From positions 62,001 through 126,000 of IMG/VR virus record IMGVR_UViG_3300000553_000004: a stretch of DNA of 64,000 nt; one strand, written 5' to 3'. Of the stretch, positions 1 to 6,782 are shown piece by piece. Position 1 is the first letter of the stretch. The number at the start of each line of letters is the position of its first letter. The position numbers were made by a program, and so were the translations under genes. This DNA is from a virus. The notes below the pieces were generated by a model. That model was not told the origin of the DNA, did not search any database, and saw only the letters and a program-made list of their open reading frames with translations.

Positions 1-76
1 TAGCCGTTTCCCACACACGAATATCTTGCAGGAATTTATTAGCATCACGAACATCATCTAAAAATAAATTATACAT
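1..76 (-). CDS. receiver-like FLDDxR protein (5' fragment)
   Basis: Only the first 25 codons are in the window; the gene runs off the left edge. The peptide starts MYNLFLDDVRDANKF. The LFLDDxR start is typical of small receiver-like proteins of the cyclic-phosphate-processing (cPPRR) type often found near RNA-repair genes. The neighbouring RNA ligase fits that. A promoter at 82-110 places the ATG 5 bases after its -10 box. Family call is inference from a short fragment. Confidence 0.55.
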   Translation of the reverse strand, partial: MYNLFLDDVRDANKFLQDIRVWETA

Positions 77-81
77 ACTTT

Positions 82-110
82 ACTATATCAGTTGAATACA
101 ACCATGTCAA
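82..110 (-). promoter_or_regulatory. promoter for the left-edge receiver-like gene
   Basis: On the minus strand TTGACA (110-105), 17 bp spacer, TATAGT (87-82) preceded by an extended TGA. The start codon lies 5 bases downstream, so the mRNA should be leaderless. Confidence 0.75.
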
Positions 111-115
111 CTTAA

Positions 116-1168
116 TTATTGTTTATAATTTTGGTTGATTAATTTCAAGCTCCACTCCTTCCCTATGGAGGGGGAATAGAAAGGAATTGTCGGGGCTACT
201 ACCATCCCCTCAGCCGGTTTACCGTTTGTAGACCAGACTTGTGAATCTGCCAATTGTCTAAAATATTCTATGTTATGAATAGTTTTATCAAATTGACAAA
301 CTTCTATAATATCCACCATCGGCAATTGTAACTGTTCACACATAGCCTTCAAATCATAGAATCCCAAGATTTCTCTCTTATCCAAATCCTTGATTCTAAA
401 TACACGGATTTCCGGTTCTTTTAACTCCATAGTATTACCATTGAGTTTAGGTCCGATAGACTCTGCTTGAATGGCTAAATTTTTACCAAGGGCAATTAAC
501 TTGTTCTTTATGTCGTATTTTGTAACAGAAAACCAGGGAAATCCACTACCCTCTTTCAATTCAAATCTACGAGAACAGGCTTTAAATTCTCCACCAGAAA
601 AATTCGGATTGGTATTATAAATGAATGTGGTACTACTACCATCAGTCTTTTGGGTGATATAAATCTCTTTACCGTGTAATTCCTCTAAAGATTTGGAATT
701 ACTTAACATATTATCCTCATCGGAGATGGAAATGAGACTGGTAGGAAATCCTCCAGCAGCATCACCTCGGGTAGATAAATCGAGCGGTCGTTCGTATTTT
801 GTTATACCAAGTATTTCAGAAACATCGTCACCTTCTTCGGCAATTATTTCACGTTCATTACCATCACCATCAAACCCAACACGTTCAGGTAAAATTGAAA
901 TCGGACAAACCAATCCACTCGAAGGCGCTCCCTTGAATCTAGCATTCCAAATTCTGAATTTTTGTCGTCTCATGAACTCAAAGTAAGGATTACTCTCGGG
1001 TACAATAGAATCGATGGCAATAAAAACCACTAACTCACCATCCTTATATTGACCTTTCGGTATTACCACAGGCCATTCCATAACTTTACCAACTTCAAGC
1101 TTTTCAACATCCTCATTAGGATGTCTCTGAATTGAGTGTAATCTCTGTATTGTCGCTAATTTGTTCAT
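116..1168 (-). CDS. RNA ligase (OB-fold plus nucleotidyltransferase, Rnl5/DraRnl type)
   Basis: ATP-dependent RNA end-joining enzyme of 350 residues. Motif I is KTDGSS with the adenylated lysine at residue 174, motif IV is EGMVV and motif V is SLKLIN near the C-terminus. About 150 residues precede the catalytic lysine and look like the N-terminal OB-like domain of DraRnl-type ligases (IPKGQYKDGELVVFIAIDS). It starts one base after the stop of the phosphatase gene, as last member of a minus-strand operon. A polynucleotide kinase-phosphatase at 49.6 kb could prepare its ends. Family call is firm; the substrate is inferred. Confidence 0.88.
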   Translation of the reverse strand: MNKLATIQRLHSIQRHPNEDVEKLEVGKVMEWPVVIPKGQYKDGELVVFIAIDSIVPESNPYFEFMRRQKFRIWNARFKGAPSSGLVCPISILPERVGFDGDGNEREIIAEEGDDVSEILGITKYERPLDLSTRGDAAGGFPTSLISISDEDNMLSNSKSLEELHGKEIYITQKTDGSSTTFIYNTNPNFSGGEFKACSRRFELKEGSGFPWFSVTKYDIKNKLIALGKNLAIQAESIGPKLNGNTMELKEPEIRVFRIKDLDKREILGFYDLKAMCEQLQLPMVDIIEVCQFDKTIHNIEYFRQLADSQVWSTNGKPAEGMVVAPTIPFYSPSIGKEWSLKLINQNYKQ

Positions 1169-1169
1169 A

Positions 1170-1823
1170 TCAATATTTACAATATCTTTTCTCGTATTTA
1201 ACTAAAGGTGTGATTAGATTATATCTATCATCCTTTTGTAATTCCATCACAAAGAATTGAGCGTTCCTCGGATTTCTCAAAAACTCAAATTCTTCAACGG
1301 TCATGTGGAACCACCTCATCAAGAATACTCTTAGGGTCATACCATGCGTCACTATTATACAATTTTTGGCGCAATTCGGTTTTTTAAAATCTCGGTGTAA
1401 TGTTTCAAGAAATGTACTAACTCTATCAAATACATCTGCGCAACTTTCTCCACCATGAAATCTATAATAAAAATGACCAAAGGCATTTCTCTCTTCTTCG
1501 GTGTCGTAGTCATATCCACTAGCTCTTATTTTACCACACCATTCTTGTTCACGTATTCTTGGGTCTTCTCTTTTGTCTTTCAAATTCAAAAGAAACGGTT
1601 CTATACATTCAAACGTCTGTCTCGTTCTGTAAAATGGAGAAACGTATGCGGTCGACGTTTCTTTACCAATTATTTTACAAATCTCACTTCCAGCTTCCGT
1701 CGCTTGTAATTTTCCCTTGTCGGTAAGATTAACAGCATAATCGGGTTTGGTTTTATAAATCTCTTTACTTACATTACCTTCCGATTCAGCATGACGTAAT
1801 AATATAATTCTTTTAGGCTTCAT
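1170..1823 (-). CDS. histidine phosphatase family protein
   Basis: Phosphoglycerate-mutase-like phosphatase of 217 residues. The N-terminal LLRHAESEGN carries the catalytic histidine, and IIVTHGMTLRVFL carries the second histidine. The substrate is unknown; these enzymes act on small phosphomonoesters or phosphoproteins. Its start overlaps the M23-like gene by 11 bases and its stop nearly touches the RNA ligase start, so the three genes are co-transcribed. Confidence 0.85.
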   Translation of the reverse strand: MKPKRIILLRHAESEGNVSKEIYKTKPDYAVNLTDKGKLQATEAGSEICKIIGKETSTAYVSPFYRTRQTFECIEPFLLNLKDKREDPRIREQEWCGKIRASGYDYDTEEERNAFGHFYYRFHGGESCADVFDRVSTFLETLHRDFKKPNCAKNCIIVTHGMTLRVFLMRWFHMTVEEFEFLRNPRNAQFFVMELQKDDRYNLITPLVKYEKRYCKY

Positions 1824-2460
1824 CTTCTTTACTCTCTCCGATGTCTTGCATCAATCTTTTGTTTATTTTCGTCGATAAAAATTCCACTTCAAATGGATTT
1901 GGGTTATTCAATAAATCACTCGGCTTACCATATCCATCAAGGTTGGTCTTCAACAAATAATACACACACTGAACGTGTAGATGTTCGAATACATTACCAT
2001 TAGTGGGCCAAGTTCCAACTTCTCCAAGGATTTCACCTTTTTTAAAGAAGGATTTCGGACTGTTTATTATGGAATTCGGTTCAAAATGACCCAAAACTAA
2101 ATACGGCAATGCTTTACTTTGACGTAAAATTACCCTACCACCCCAGCCGATATCAACGTCGGTATCAATGAAGACGTCAACAACTTCACAGTCGAACGGA
2201 CAAATAACTTTGGTTCCTTTTTTAACATTAATGTCAATCCCAAGATGGGTATAGTTTCCAGAAAGTTCCAAATAACTTCCGCGGAATATTTCTTTTCTAT
2301 TTTCTCCGTAACCACCAAACGTATTATATCCCAACTTATCCAATTCAATCTGAACTAGTTCTGGATTTTTTGTATCGTGAATGTGTCGAGTTTCGAGAAA
2401 TTCATTTAATGTGATTTCTTTGAATTCTCCATCGAAAAAACTATTACAGTTGAGTTTCAT
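1813..2460 (-). CDS. M23-family metallopeptidase-like protein
   Basis: 215 residues. Zinc-site motifs of LytM/M23 enzymes are present in order: THLGIDI (H and D), LVLGHF, and HLHVQC (HxH). No signal peptide or membrane segment is seen, so it would be cytoplasmic unless released by lysis; an endolysin role is possible but unproven. I start it at ATG 2460 rather than the longer frame from 2478, because a promoter puts its -10 exactly 6 bases upstream of 2460 and the extra codons overlap that promoter. First gene of the operon. Confidence 0.75.
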   Translation of the reverse strand: MKLNCNSFFDGEFKEITLNEFLETRHIHDTKNPELVQIELDKLGYNTFGGYGENRKEIFRGSYLELSGNYTHLGIDINVKKGTKVICPFDCEVVDVFIDTDVDIGWGGRVILRQSKALPYLVLGHFEPNSIINSPKSFFKKGEILGEVGTWPTNGNVFEHLHVQCVYYLLKTNLDGYGKPSDLLNNPNPFEVEFLSTKINKRLMQDIGESKEDEA

Positions 2461-2466
2461 ATAAGG

Positions 2467-2494
2467 AAGATACCACACTTTAGAAGAATGTCAA
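2467..2494 (-). promoter_or_regulatory. promoter of the M23 / phosphatase / RNA ligase operon
   Basis: Minus-strand TTGACA (2494-2489), 16 bp, TATCTT (2472-2467), then 6 bases to ATG 2460. Predicted leaderless. Confidence 0.75.
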
Positions 2495-2499
2495 GAAGT

Positions 2500-2575
2500 T
2501 GGTGGCGCTGGTGGGATTCGAACCCACGCTACTTCGATTTTAAGTCGAAAGACTCTTCCGCTGGTCTACAACGCC
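2500..2575 (-). tRNA. tRNA with anticodon UAA (Leu), short variable loop
   Basis: Acceptor GGCGTTG/CAGCGCC, T arm GTGGG-TTCGAAT-CCCAC, anticodon arm TTCGA-CTTAAAA-TCGAA giving anticodon UAA, encoded CCA. The variable loop is only 5 bases (GTAGC), although bacterial leucine tRNAs are class II with a long variable arm, so charging with leucine is not certain. Confidence 0.85.
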
Positions 2576-2588
2576 ATATTTAAGAAAT

Positions 2589-2673
2589 TGGTAGCGGAAG
2601 AAGGATTTGAACCTTCGAGGCTTTCGCACCACGTTATGAGCGTGGCCTGATACCGGGCTTCAGACATTCCGCA
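2589..2673 (-). tRNA. tRNA with anticodon CAU (Met, initiator or Ile2)
   Basis: Anticodon arm CCACG-CTCATAA-CGTGG gives CAU. T arm GAAGG-TTCAAAT-CCTTC, A73 and an encoded CCA. The acceptor aligns best as TGCGGAA/TTCCGCT, which leaves a U1-U72 mismatch. A variable region of about 12 bases with a GC-GAAA-GC mini stem is longer than in normal tRNA-Met. The exact identity is open. Confidence 0.75.
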
Positions 2674-2681
2674 ATAAATTT

Positions 2682-2774
2682 TGGTAGTCATGTTCGGACT
2701 TGAACCGAAACTCGGCACCAATCTGGTGCGCCTAGTTTATAAGACTAGCGATGCTTACATTACATCACATGACC
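2682..2774 (-). tRNA. tRNA with anticodon UAU and long variable arm
   Basis: Acceptor GGTCATG/CATGACT, T arm TTCGG-TTCAAGT-CCGAA, encoded ACCA. Anticodon arm CTAGT-CTTATAA-ACTAG gives UAU, which reads the isoleucine codon AUA. A class II variable arm (GCACCA-GAT-TGGTGC) is present, unlike any standard tRNA-Ile. Confidence 0.75.
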
Positions 2775-2894
2775 GTCACACAAATAACTATATCATCAAA
2801 TCAAAAAATGTCAATATAAAATTGGCTTTTAATTTTTTTATGATATAGTTATTCACGTAGATGCAAAAATAAAAATTTTATCCACTAAATCATT

Positions 2895-3422
2895 ATGAAA
2901 ATATGTAAAAATTGTAATAAAGAATTTCCTACCAAAATAAGGATAGGCGAAAAAAATTATGGATTGTATAATAGAAAATTTTGTTTATTATGTTCTCCTT
3001 TTAAAGAACATAATACTAAAGACATTTCTAAAAATATAATAACGGAACAAAATGGTAAAATGTATAAAATTTGCTCGGTCTGTAAACAGAATTTAGAATT
3101 TAATAAAGAAAATTATTATATGAGAAATCGTGGAGATTATCAACCACAATGTAAATCTTGTGGAAATAAAAAAACGGTAGAAAATCAACGGAATGTAAAA
3201 TTGAAATCTATAGAATATATGGGCGGGAAATGTCAATTTTGTGGGTATTCTAAATGTGTAAATTCTTTAGATTTTCATCATAAAGACCCATTACAAAAGT
3301 CATTTAATATATCCGCCGGTAAATGTTACAATTTTGATAAATTAAAATTGGAATTGGATAAATGTATACTGGTTTGTAGAAATTGTCACGGTGAAATTCA
3401 TGGGGGATTATTAGTTTTGTGA
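2895..3422 (+). CDS. HNH endonuclease with zinc fingers
   Basis: 175 residues, very AT-rich. Cysteine pairs at the N-terminus (CKNCNKEF), in the middle (CSVCKQNLEF, CKSCGNK) and around the nuclease (CQFCGYSKC, then LDFHHKDP, then CRNCHGEIH). The HNH core is LDFHHKDP plus CRNCHGEIH. It lies on the plus strand inside a minus-strand tRNA array, consistent with a mobile homing-type gene. No clear promoter or ribosome binding site is seen in the 120 bases before it. Confidence 0.85.
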   Translation: MKICKNCNKEFPTKIRIGEKNYGLYNRKFCLLCSPFKEHNTKDISKNIITEQNGKMYKICSVCKQNLEFNKENYYMRNRGDYQPQCKSCGNKKTVENQRNVKLKSIEYMGGKCQFCGYSKCVNSLDFHHKDPLQKSFNISAGKCYNFDKLKLELDKCILVCRNCHGEIHGGLLVL

Positions 3423-3437
3423 CTATTAAATGTGGGG

Positions 3438-3508
3438 AGCAGGTGGAGGGAATCGAACCCTCGTAATGAGTTTGGAAAACTCACACACTACCATTGTGTT
3501 ACACCTGC
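3438..3508 (-). tRNA. tRNA-Gly (UCC)
   Basis: Cloverleaf with acceptor GCAGGTG/CACCTGC, D loop containing AATGGTAG, anticodon arm TGAGT-TTTCCAA-ACTCA (UCC), T arm GAGGG-TTCGATT-CCCTC and U73. CCA is not encoded. Confidence 0.92.
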
Positions 3509-3601
3509 ATTAAATCGTTTGATAGACCCAGCGACCTCTTTTACATAGGATTTTTTATGCTGGTTTGGTATTTTCCTATACCCTCTGTCTATCGAAAATG
3601 G

Positions 3602-3672
3602 TGCGGAATAGGAGAATCGAACTCCTGCCCGAACATTGGCAATGTCCAGTTCTACCATTAAACCAATTCCGC
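3602..3672 (-). tRNA. tRNA-Gly (GCC)
   Basis: Acceptor GCGGAAT/ATTCCGC, anticodon arm GGACA-TTGCCAA-TGTTC (GCC), T arm AGGAG-TTCGATT-CTCCT. First tRNA of the array, about 6 bases after the predicted transcription start. CCA is not encoded. Confidence 0.92.
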
Positions 3673-3684
3673 TTACTGACAATA

Positions 3685-3712
3685 ACTATATACAACTTTG
3701 GAAAAAAGTCAA
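3685..3712 (-). promoter_or_regulatory. promoter of the minus-strand tRNA array
   Basis: Minus-strand TTGACT (3712-3707), 16 bp, TATAGT (3690-3685), reading into tRNA-Gly(GCC). It is divergent from the promoter at 3738. Confidence 0.7.
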
Positions 3713-3743
3713 GCCTTTTGAACTTTTCTTCAAAGGCTTGACA
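3709..3743. repeat. 11-bp inverted repeat joining two divergent -35 boxes
   Basis: GTCAAGCCTTT (3709-3719) and AAAGGCTTGAC (3733-3743) are perfect inverted copies around a 13-base centre. Each arm carries the GCTTGAC core of one of the two divergent promoters. Confidence 0.8.
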
Positions 3744-3765
3744 TCAATCGGATGTGTGGTAGTAT
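3738..3765 (+). promoter_or_regulatory. promoter for gene at 3771
   Basis: TTGACA (3738-3743), 16 bp, TAGTAT (3760-3765); ATG is 5 bases downstream. Confidence 0.75.
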
Positions 3766-3770
3766 AAATT

Positions 3771-3992
3771 ATGGATGTCGCCAAACAGAAACATTGGGAA
3801 GACGCATTTAAAAATGCCACAGAGTATTCTGGTCCAAACTCCCGCGGTCTGACGATTTCGAAAGCGAAGCCAAAGGAGGGTAGAGACATCTTTGATGAGG
3901 ATGAGGAAGAAATCATGTATGCTTCAAAAAAGTATGGATATTCTGTAATCTCCAATTCACCGAAGGTTATAGTATTTTATAAAAAATTATGA
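3771..3992 (+). CDS. hypothetical protein, 73 aa
   Basis: Not recognised. Charged protein with an acidic stretch (DIFDEDEEE). The start is fixed by the promoter directly upstream. Its stop overlaps the next start by 4 bases. Confidence 0.7.
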   Translation: MDVAKQKHWEDAFKNATEYSGPNSRGLTISKAKPKEGRDIFDEDEEEIMYASKKYGYSVISNSPKVIVFYKKL

Positions 3993-4192
3993 GAATGGGA
4001 ATCGTATCGTTTAAATATGGGTGTTTATACTGTTCAAAAGATGTTCTTTTGGCTGTGGAAGTTGAAAGCCCGTCAGATTATTATCTAATGGATGAATTTT
4101 GTCCTGAGTGTAACCGGCCGTTGCCAAATGATTTGGATGTATCGTCGTCGGTAACTGACTTCTATTCATTTCAGGCTGATATGGAAAGATGA
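3989..4192 (+). CDS. small zinc-ribbon protein, 67 aa
   Basis: Two cysteine pairs, CLYC near the N-terminus and CPEC in the middle, suggest one bound zinc. Function unknown. Translationally coupled to the preceding gene by ATGA. Confidence 0.65.
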   Translation: MRMGIVSFKYGCLYCSKDVLLAVEVESPSDYYLMDEFCPECNRPLPNDLDVSSSVTDFYSFQADMER

Positions 4193-4201
4193 AGGGCGAT
4201 T

Positions 4202-4426
4202 ATGGATATTGAATATAGATATTTTGCCAAAGTGTGGGGAAGTGGCGGGCCATCTCACGGTTCATATGATTATATTTTATTGGAATCTAAAGATTATGAT
4301 TTAGCATTGAAAGAAATTCAAGAAATTAATAATCTTGACACATTCAATCCATTGGCGTATCATCCAACAGATTTTAAGACCCATCGTATTTTATCACGGT
4401 GGGAAATGGATAATAGAAAAAAATAA
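4202..4426 (+). CDS. hypothetical protein, 74 aa
   Basis: Not recognised. Soluble, starts MDIEYRYFAKVWGSGG. Lies 9 bases after the zinc-ribbon gene in the same operon. Confidence 0.6.
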   Translation: MDIEYRYFAKVWGSGGPSHGSYDYILLESKDYDLALKEIQEINNLDTFNPLAYHPTDFKTHRILSRWEMDNRKK

Positions 4427-4484
4427 TTAACGTTTTTCATTTTTAGTCTCTATGTATGGATGTTCGGAACGCAAAAGAAAACGT

Positions 4485-4513
4485 TTGACACTAACCCGAA
4501 GTTAGTATAGTAT
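4485..4513 (+). promoter_or_regulatory. promoter of the three-hairpin leader, with spacer palindrome
   Basis: TTGACA (4485-4490), 17 bp, TAGTAT (4508-4513). The inverted repeat ACTAAC (4490-4495) / GTTAGT (4501-4506) fills the spacer and could be an operator. Confidence 0.7.
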
Positions 4514-4519
4514 TCAATC

Positions 4520-4723
4520 GTTAAGTTTAATTTTAGATGCTAACAGCATAAACATTTTTTTATCAAAAAAACAAAATGGCATCTAGTATAATTTAAGATT
4601 CACACAGCATTAAAATCGTGCATCGAAACGCCGAAAGGCATGAATCTTGTAAAATTTAGATGGGAGCAGCATATCCAATTAAGGAAAACAACCATCTAGC
4701 AGTAAACAAAAAGGAAAATAGTT
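4520..4723 (+). ncRNA. tandem three-hairpin RNA leader upstream of the Ro60-like gene
   Basis: About 200 untranslated bases between a promoter and ATG 4724 hold three consecutive stem units. Unit 1 is 4534-4585 (TAGATGC/GCATCTA), unit 2 is 4595-4648 (AAGATTCA/TGAATCTT) and unit 3 is 4657-4698 (TAGATGG/CCATCTA). Just inside each 5' strand is the same motif, CAGCAT (4544-4549, 4605-4610, 4667-4672). Each unit can form an inner hairpin, for example GCC-GAAA-GGC in unit 2 and T7/A7 in unit 1. Outer stems differ in sequence yet stay paired. It may be a tandem cis-regulatory RNA or a ligand of the downstream protein, as Y RNAs are for Ro60. Both roles are inference. Confidence 0.65.
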
Positions 4724-6298
4724 ATGAATAAGAACGCATCAAACAATGTAGTCGCAGTTAATACCGAAACCTTTGGCTTTGAAGACATCGCCGCCGTCCA
4801 GAAGTCCATTCTGGAAAATCAATTTCGTCCTACCGTTAATCCCCTCGTTGCCGGTCTTGAAGATGCTAGTAATCTGACTACCACCGCAAATGGAGCCGTG
4901 GCTTATAAGAGTAGCTTGAGTTTTGTATTGGATTTCTTTGGTAATGGAGCGGCCCTTCGTAACCGTAGTGATTCAGATGTTATTCAACTTTTCTCCAAGG
5001 CTTTCGCAGAAGACCGACTTCTGGCTTTGAAGACCTTGTTCTACATCCGTGACGTGCGTGGTGGACAAGGCGAACGTAAGACTTTTCGAACCATTCTCAA
5101 GTGGCTGGCTAATAACTACGCCGACGTGGTTCGTAAGAATCTTGCCAACGTGGCTTTGTATGGTCGTTATGATGACTTATATTCTCTGTTCGATACCGAA
5201 CTTGAAAAGGACGCAATCAATTTGTTCACACAACAGTTGGCTTTGGATTGGAAAATGATGAAGGCTGGAAAGAATGTTTCATTATTGTCCAAGTGGTTGA
5301 AGTCTGAAAATACGTCTTCTAAGGAGTCTCGCGCATTGGCGACTAAGTTTCGTGAATCGTTGGGATGGAACTCTAAGAAATACCGTAAGACTCTTTCACA
5401 ACTTCGTAAGTATGTTGATATCGTCGAGGCTAAGATGTGCGCCCGTGACTGGTCTAACATTAACTTTGAACGTGTCCCATCAAAGGCGTCTTTGAACTAC
5501 CGCAAGGCGTTTGAGAAACAGGCTGGAGAATTGTACAAGGAATATCTTTCAAAGGTTGAGAGTGGCGAAGCTAAGATTAACGCGGGTACGTTGTATCCTT
5601 ACGACATTCTCCGAACCCTTGTTGAGAACGCACAATCTCCTACGTCTGTGAAGGCGGCGGATTTGCAATGGAAGGCGTTGCCTAACTACGTCGAAGGTGA
5701 CGGCAGGGGTTTGGTCATCGCGGATACGTCTGGTTCTATGAACGGATTGCCGTTGTATGTGGCAGTGTCTTTGGCAATTTACTTTGCCGAACGTAACACC
5801 GGACCATTCAAGGATGTCTTTATGACATTCTCCGAGACTCCTAAGTTTCACCGAATTGTTGGTAACAACATTTTGGAAAAGTATAAGAATTTGGATTCTA
5901 GTGGTTGGGATATGAATACCAATCTTCAAGCGTCACTGGACTTGATTTTGAACGCGGCTAAGACGAATCACGTAGAACAGAAAGATTTGCCCGAATATCT
6001 CTTGATAGTAAGTGATATGCAACTAGACCCTGCCAGTATGTCAAATGATAAAACTAACTACGAATTGATGAAAGTTAAATTTGAAAGAGCAGGCTATAAA
6101 TTGCCAAAGTTGATTTGGTGGCAAGTCAATTCAAGTCAAACAAATGTTCCTATTAAGTTTACTGATTCTGGAACCGCATTGGTTAGTGGAAGTCACCCAT
6201 CCATTTTAAAACAGATTTTCTCAACAGAATTTCTAACACCAATAGGATTGATGTTAAAGGTAATTACCGATAAAAGATATGATTCGGTGGTTGTATAA
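4724..6298 (+). CDS. Ro60/TROVE-like (DUF2828-type) protein with vWA domain
   Basis: 524 residues. The N-terminal two thirds is an all-helical repeat region with the family hallmark RDVRGGQGERKTFR, as in TROVE/Ro60 and the related DUF2828 proteins. Ro60-type rings bind misfolded RNA and Y RNA. The C-terminal third is a von Willebrand A domain with the MIDAS motif DTSGSM and a later SDMQLD. An AAAAGGAAAA stretch precedes the ATG. The structured leader directly upstream invites comparison with bacterial Rsr/Y-RNA loci. The last 300 bases are more AT-rich than the rest. TROVE versus DUF2828 cannot be settled by eye. Confidence 0.78.
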   Translation: MNKNASNNVVAVNTETFGFEDIAAVQKSILENQFRPTVNPLVAGLEDASNLTTTANGAVAYKSSLSFVLDFFGNGAALRNRSDSDVIQLFSKAFAEDRLLALKTLFYIRDVRGGQGERKTFRTILKWLANNYADVVRKNLANVALYGRYDDLYSLFDTELEKDAINLFTQQLALDWKMMKAGKNVSLLSKWLKSENTSSKESRALATKFRESLGWNSKKYRKTLSQLRKYVDIVEAKMCARDWSNINFERVPSKASLNYRKAFEKQAGELYKEYLSKVESGEAKINAGTLYPYDILRTLVENAQSPTSVKAADLQWKALPNYVEGDGRGLVIADTSGSMNGLPLYVAVSLAIYFAERNTGPFKDVFMTFSETPKFHRIVGNNILEKYKNLDSSGWDMNTNLQASLDLILNAAKTNHVEQKDLPEYLLIVSDMQLDPASMSNDKTNYELMKVKFERAGYKLPKLIWWQVNSSQTNVPIKFTDSGTALVSGSHPSILKQIFSTEFLTPIGLMLKVITDKRYDSVVV

Positions 6299-6463
6299 CA
6301 CAAATTAAAACAAAGTGGTGGGTAGGTAGTAATCTTTTTTCATGTTGGAGAGACGAAACCGAAGAAATCTGGGAAAAGAACAGAAAAATACTTGAAACTT
6401 ATAAAGAGAAGGTGTAATGTAGTAATTGTTTGATTGGTGTTTGTTGTTCATAGTTGTTGGAAG

Positions 6464-6497
6464 AGAGTGTGGAGAGAAATCTTCACACTCTTTTTTT
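6464..6497 (+). terminator. rho-independent terminator after the Ro60-like gene
   Basis: AGAGTGTG (6464-6471) pairs with CACACTCT (6484-6491) and is followed by a run of seven T (6491-6497). The 165 bases between the gene and this hairpin hold no ORF with a normal start. Confidence 0.9.
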
Positions 6498-6502
6498 ATA
6501 AA

Positions 6503-6531
6503 TTGACTTGTAAGTTATTTGAATATATACT
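6503..6531 (+). promoter_or_regulatory. promoter for gene at 6541
   Basis: TTGACT (6503-6508), 17 bp, TATACT (6526-6531); ATG 9 bases downstream. Confidence 0.6.
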
Positions 6532-6540
6532 CAACGTCAT

Positions 6541-6738
6541 ATGAATGAAACAAAATATAAACAAAACGATAGAGTGTACTTTGAAATGGGTGGGCCATTA
6601 CCGTCTGGGTGGGGTAAGGTATGCGGTTCTGTCGGGCCAGTAATAATCATAGAATTGGAAGTCCCAATTGCCGGATATGAATATACACATACCTATGTAA
6701 TGGACGCTCAGATTAAAGAACCGCCGGTAGAGTCTTGA
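6541..6738 (+). CDS. hypothetical protein, 65 aa
   Basis: Not recognised. Length and beta-rich pattern (NDRVYFEM, PVIIIELEVP) resemble small SH3-like phage proteins. Monocistronic between a terminator and the next promoter. Confidence 0.6.
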   Translation: MNETKYKQNDRVYFEMGGPLPSGWGKVCGSVGPVIIIELEVPIAGYEYTHTYVMDAQIKEPPVES

Positions 6739-6747
6739 CGAATTAAT

Positions 6748-6776
6748 TTGACTTCTCATACAAGGAATGATACATT
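6748..6776 (+). promoter_or_regulatory. promoter of the ATP-grasp operon
   Basis: TTGACT (6748-6753), 17 bp, TGA-TACATT (-10 at 6771-6776); ATG exactly 6 bases downstream. Confidence 0.75.
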
Positions 6777-6782
6777 TGCCGT

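Noticed and set aside
4202-4426. Genetic-code reassignment of TAG or TGA as in some huge phages
   Set aside because: Genes end normally with TAA, TGA and TAG (for example TAG at 18167), and no conserved motif is interrupted by an in-frame stop.
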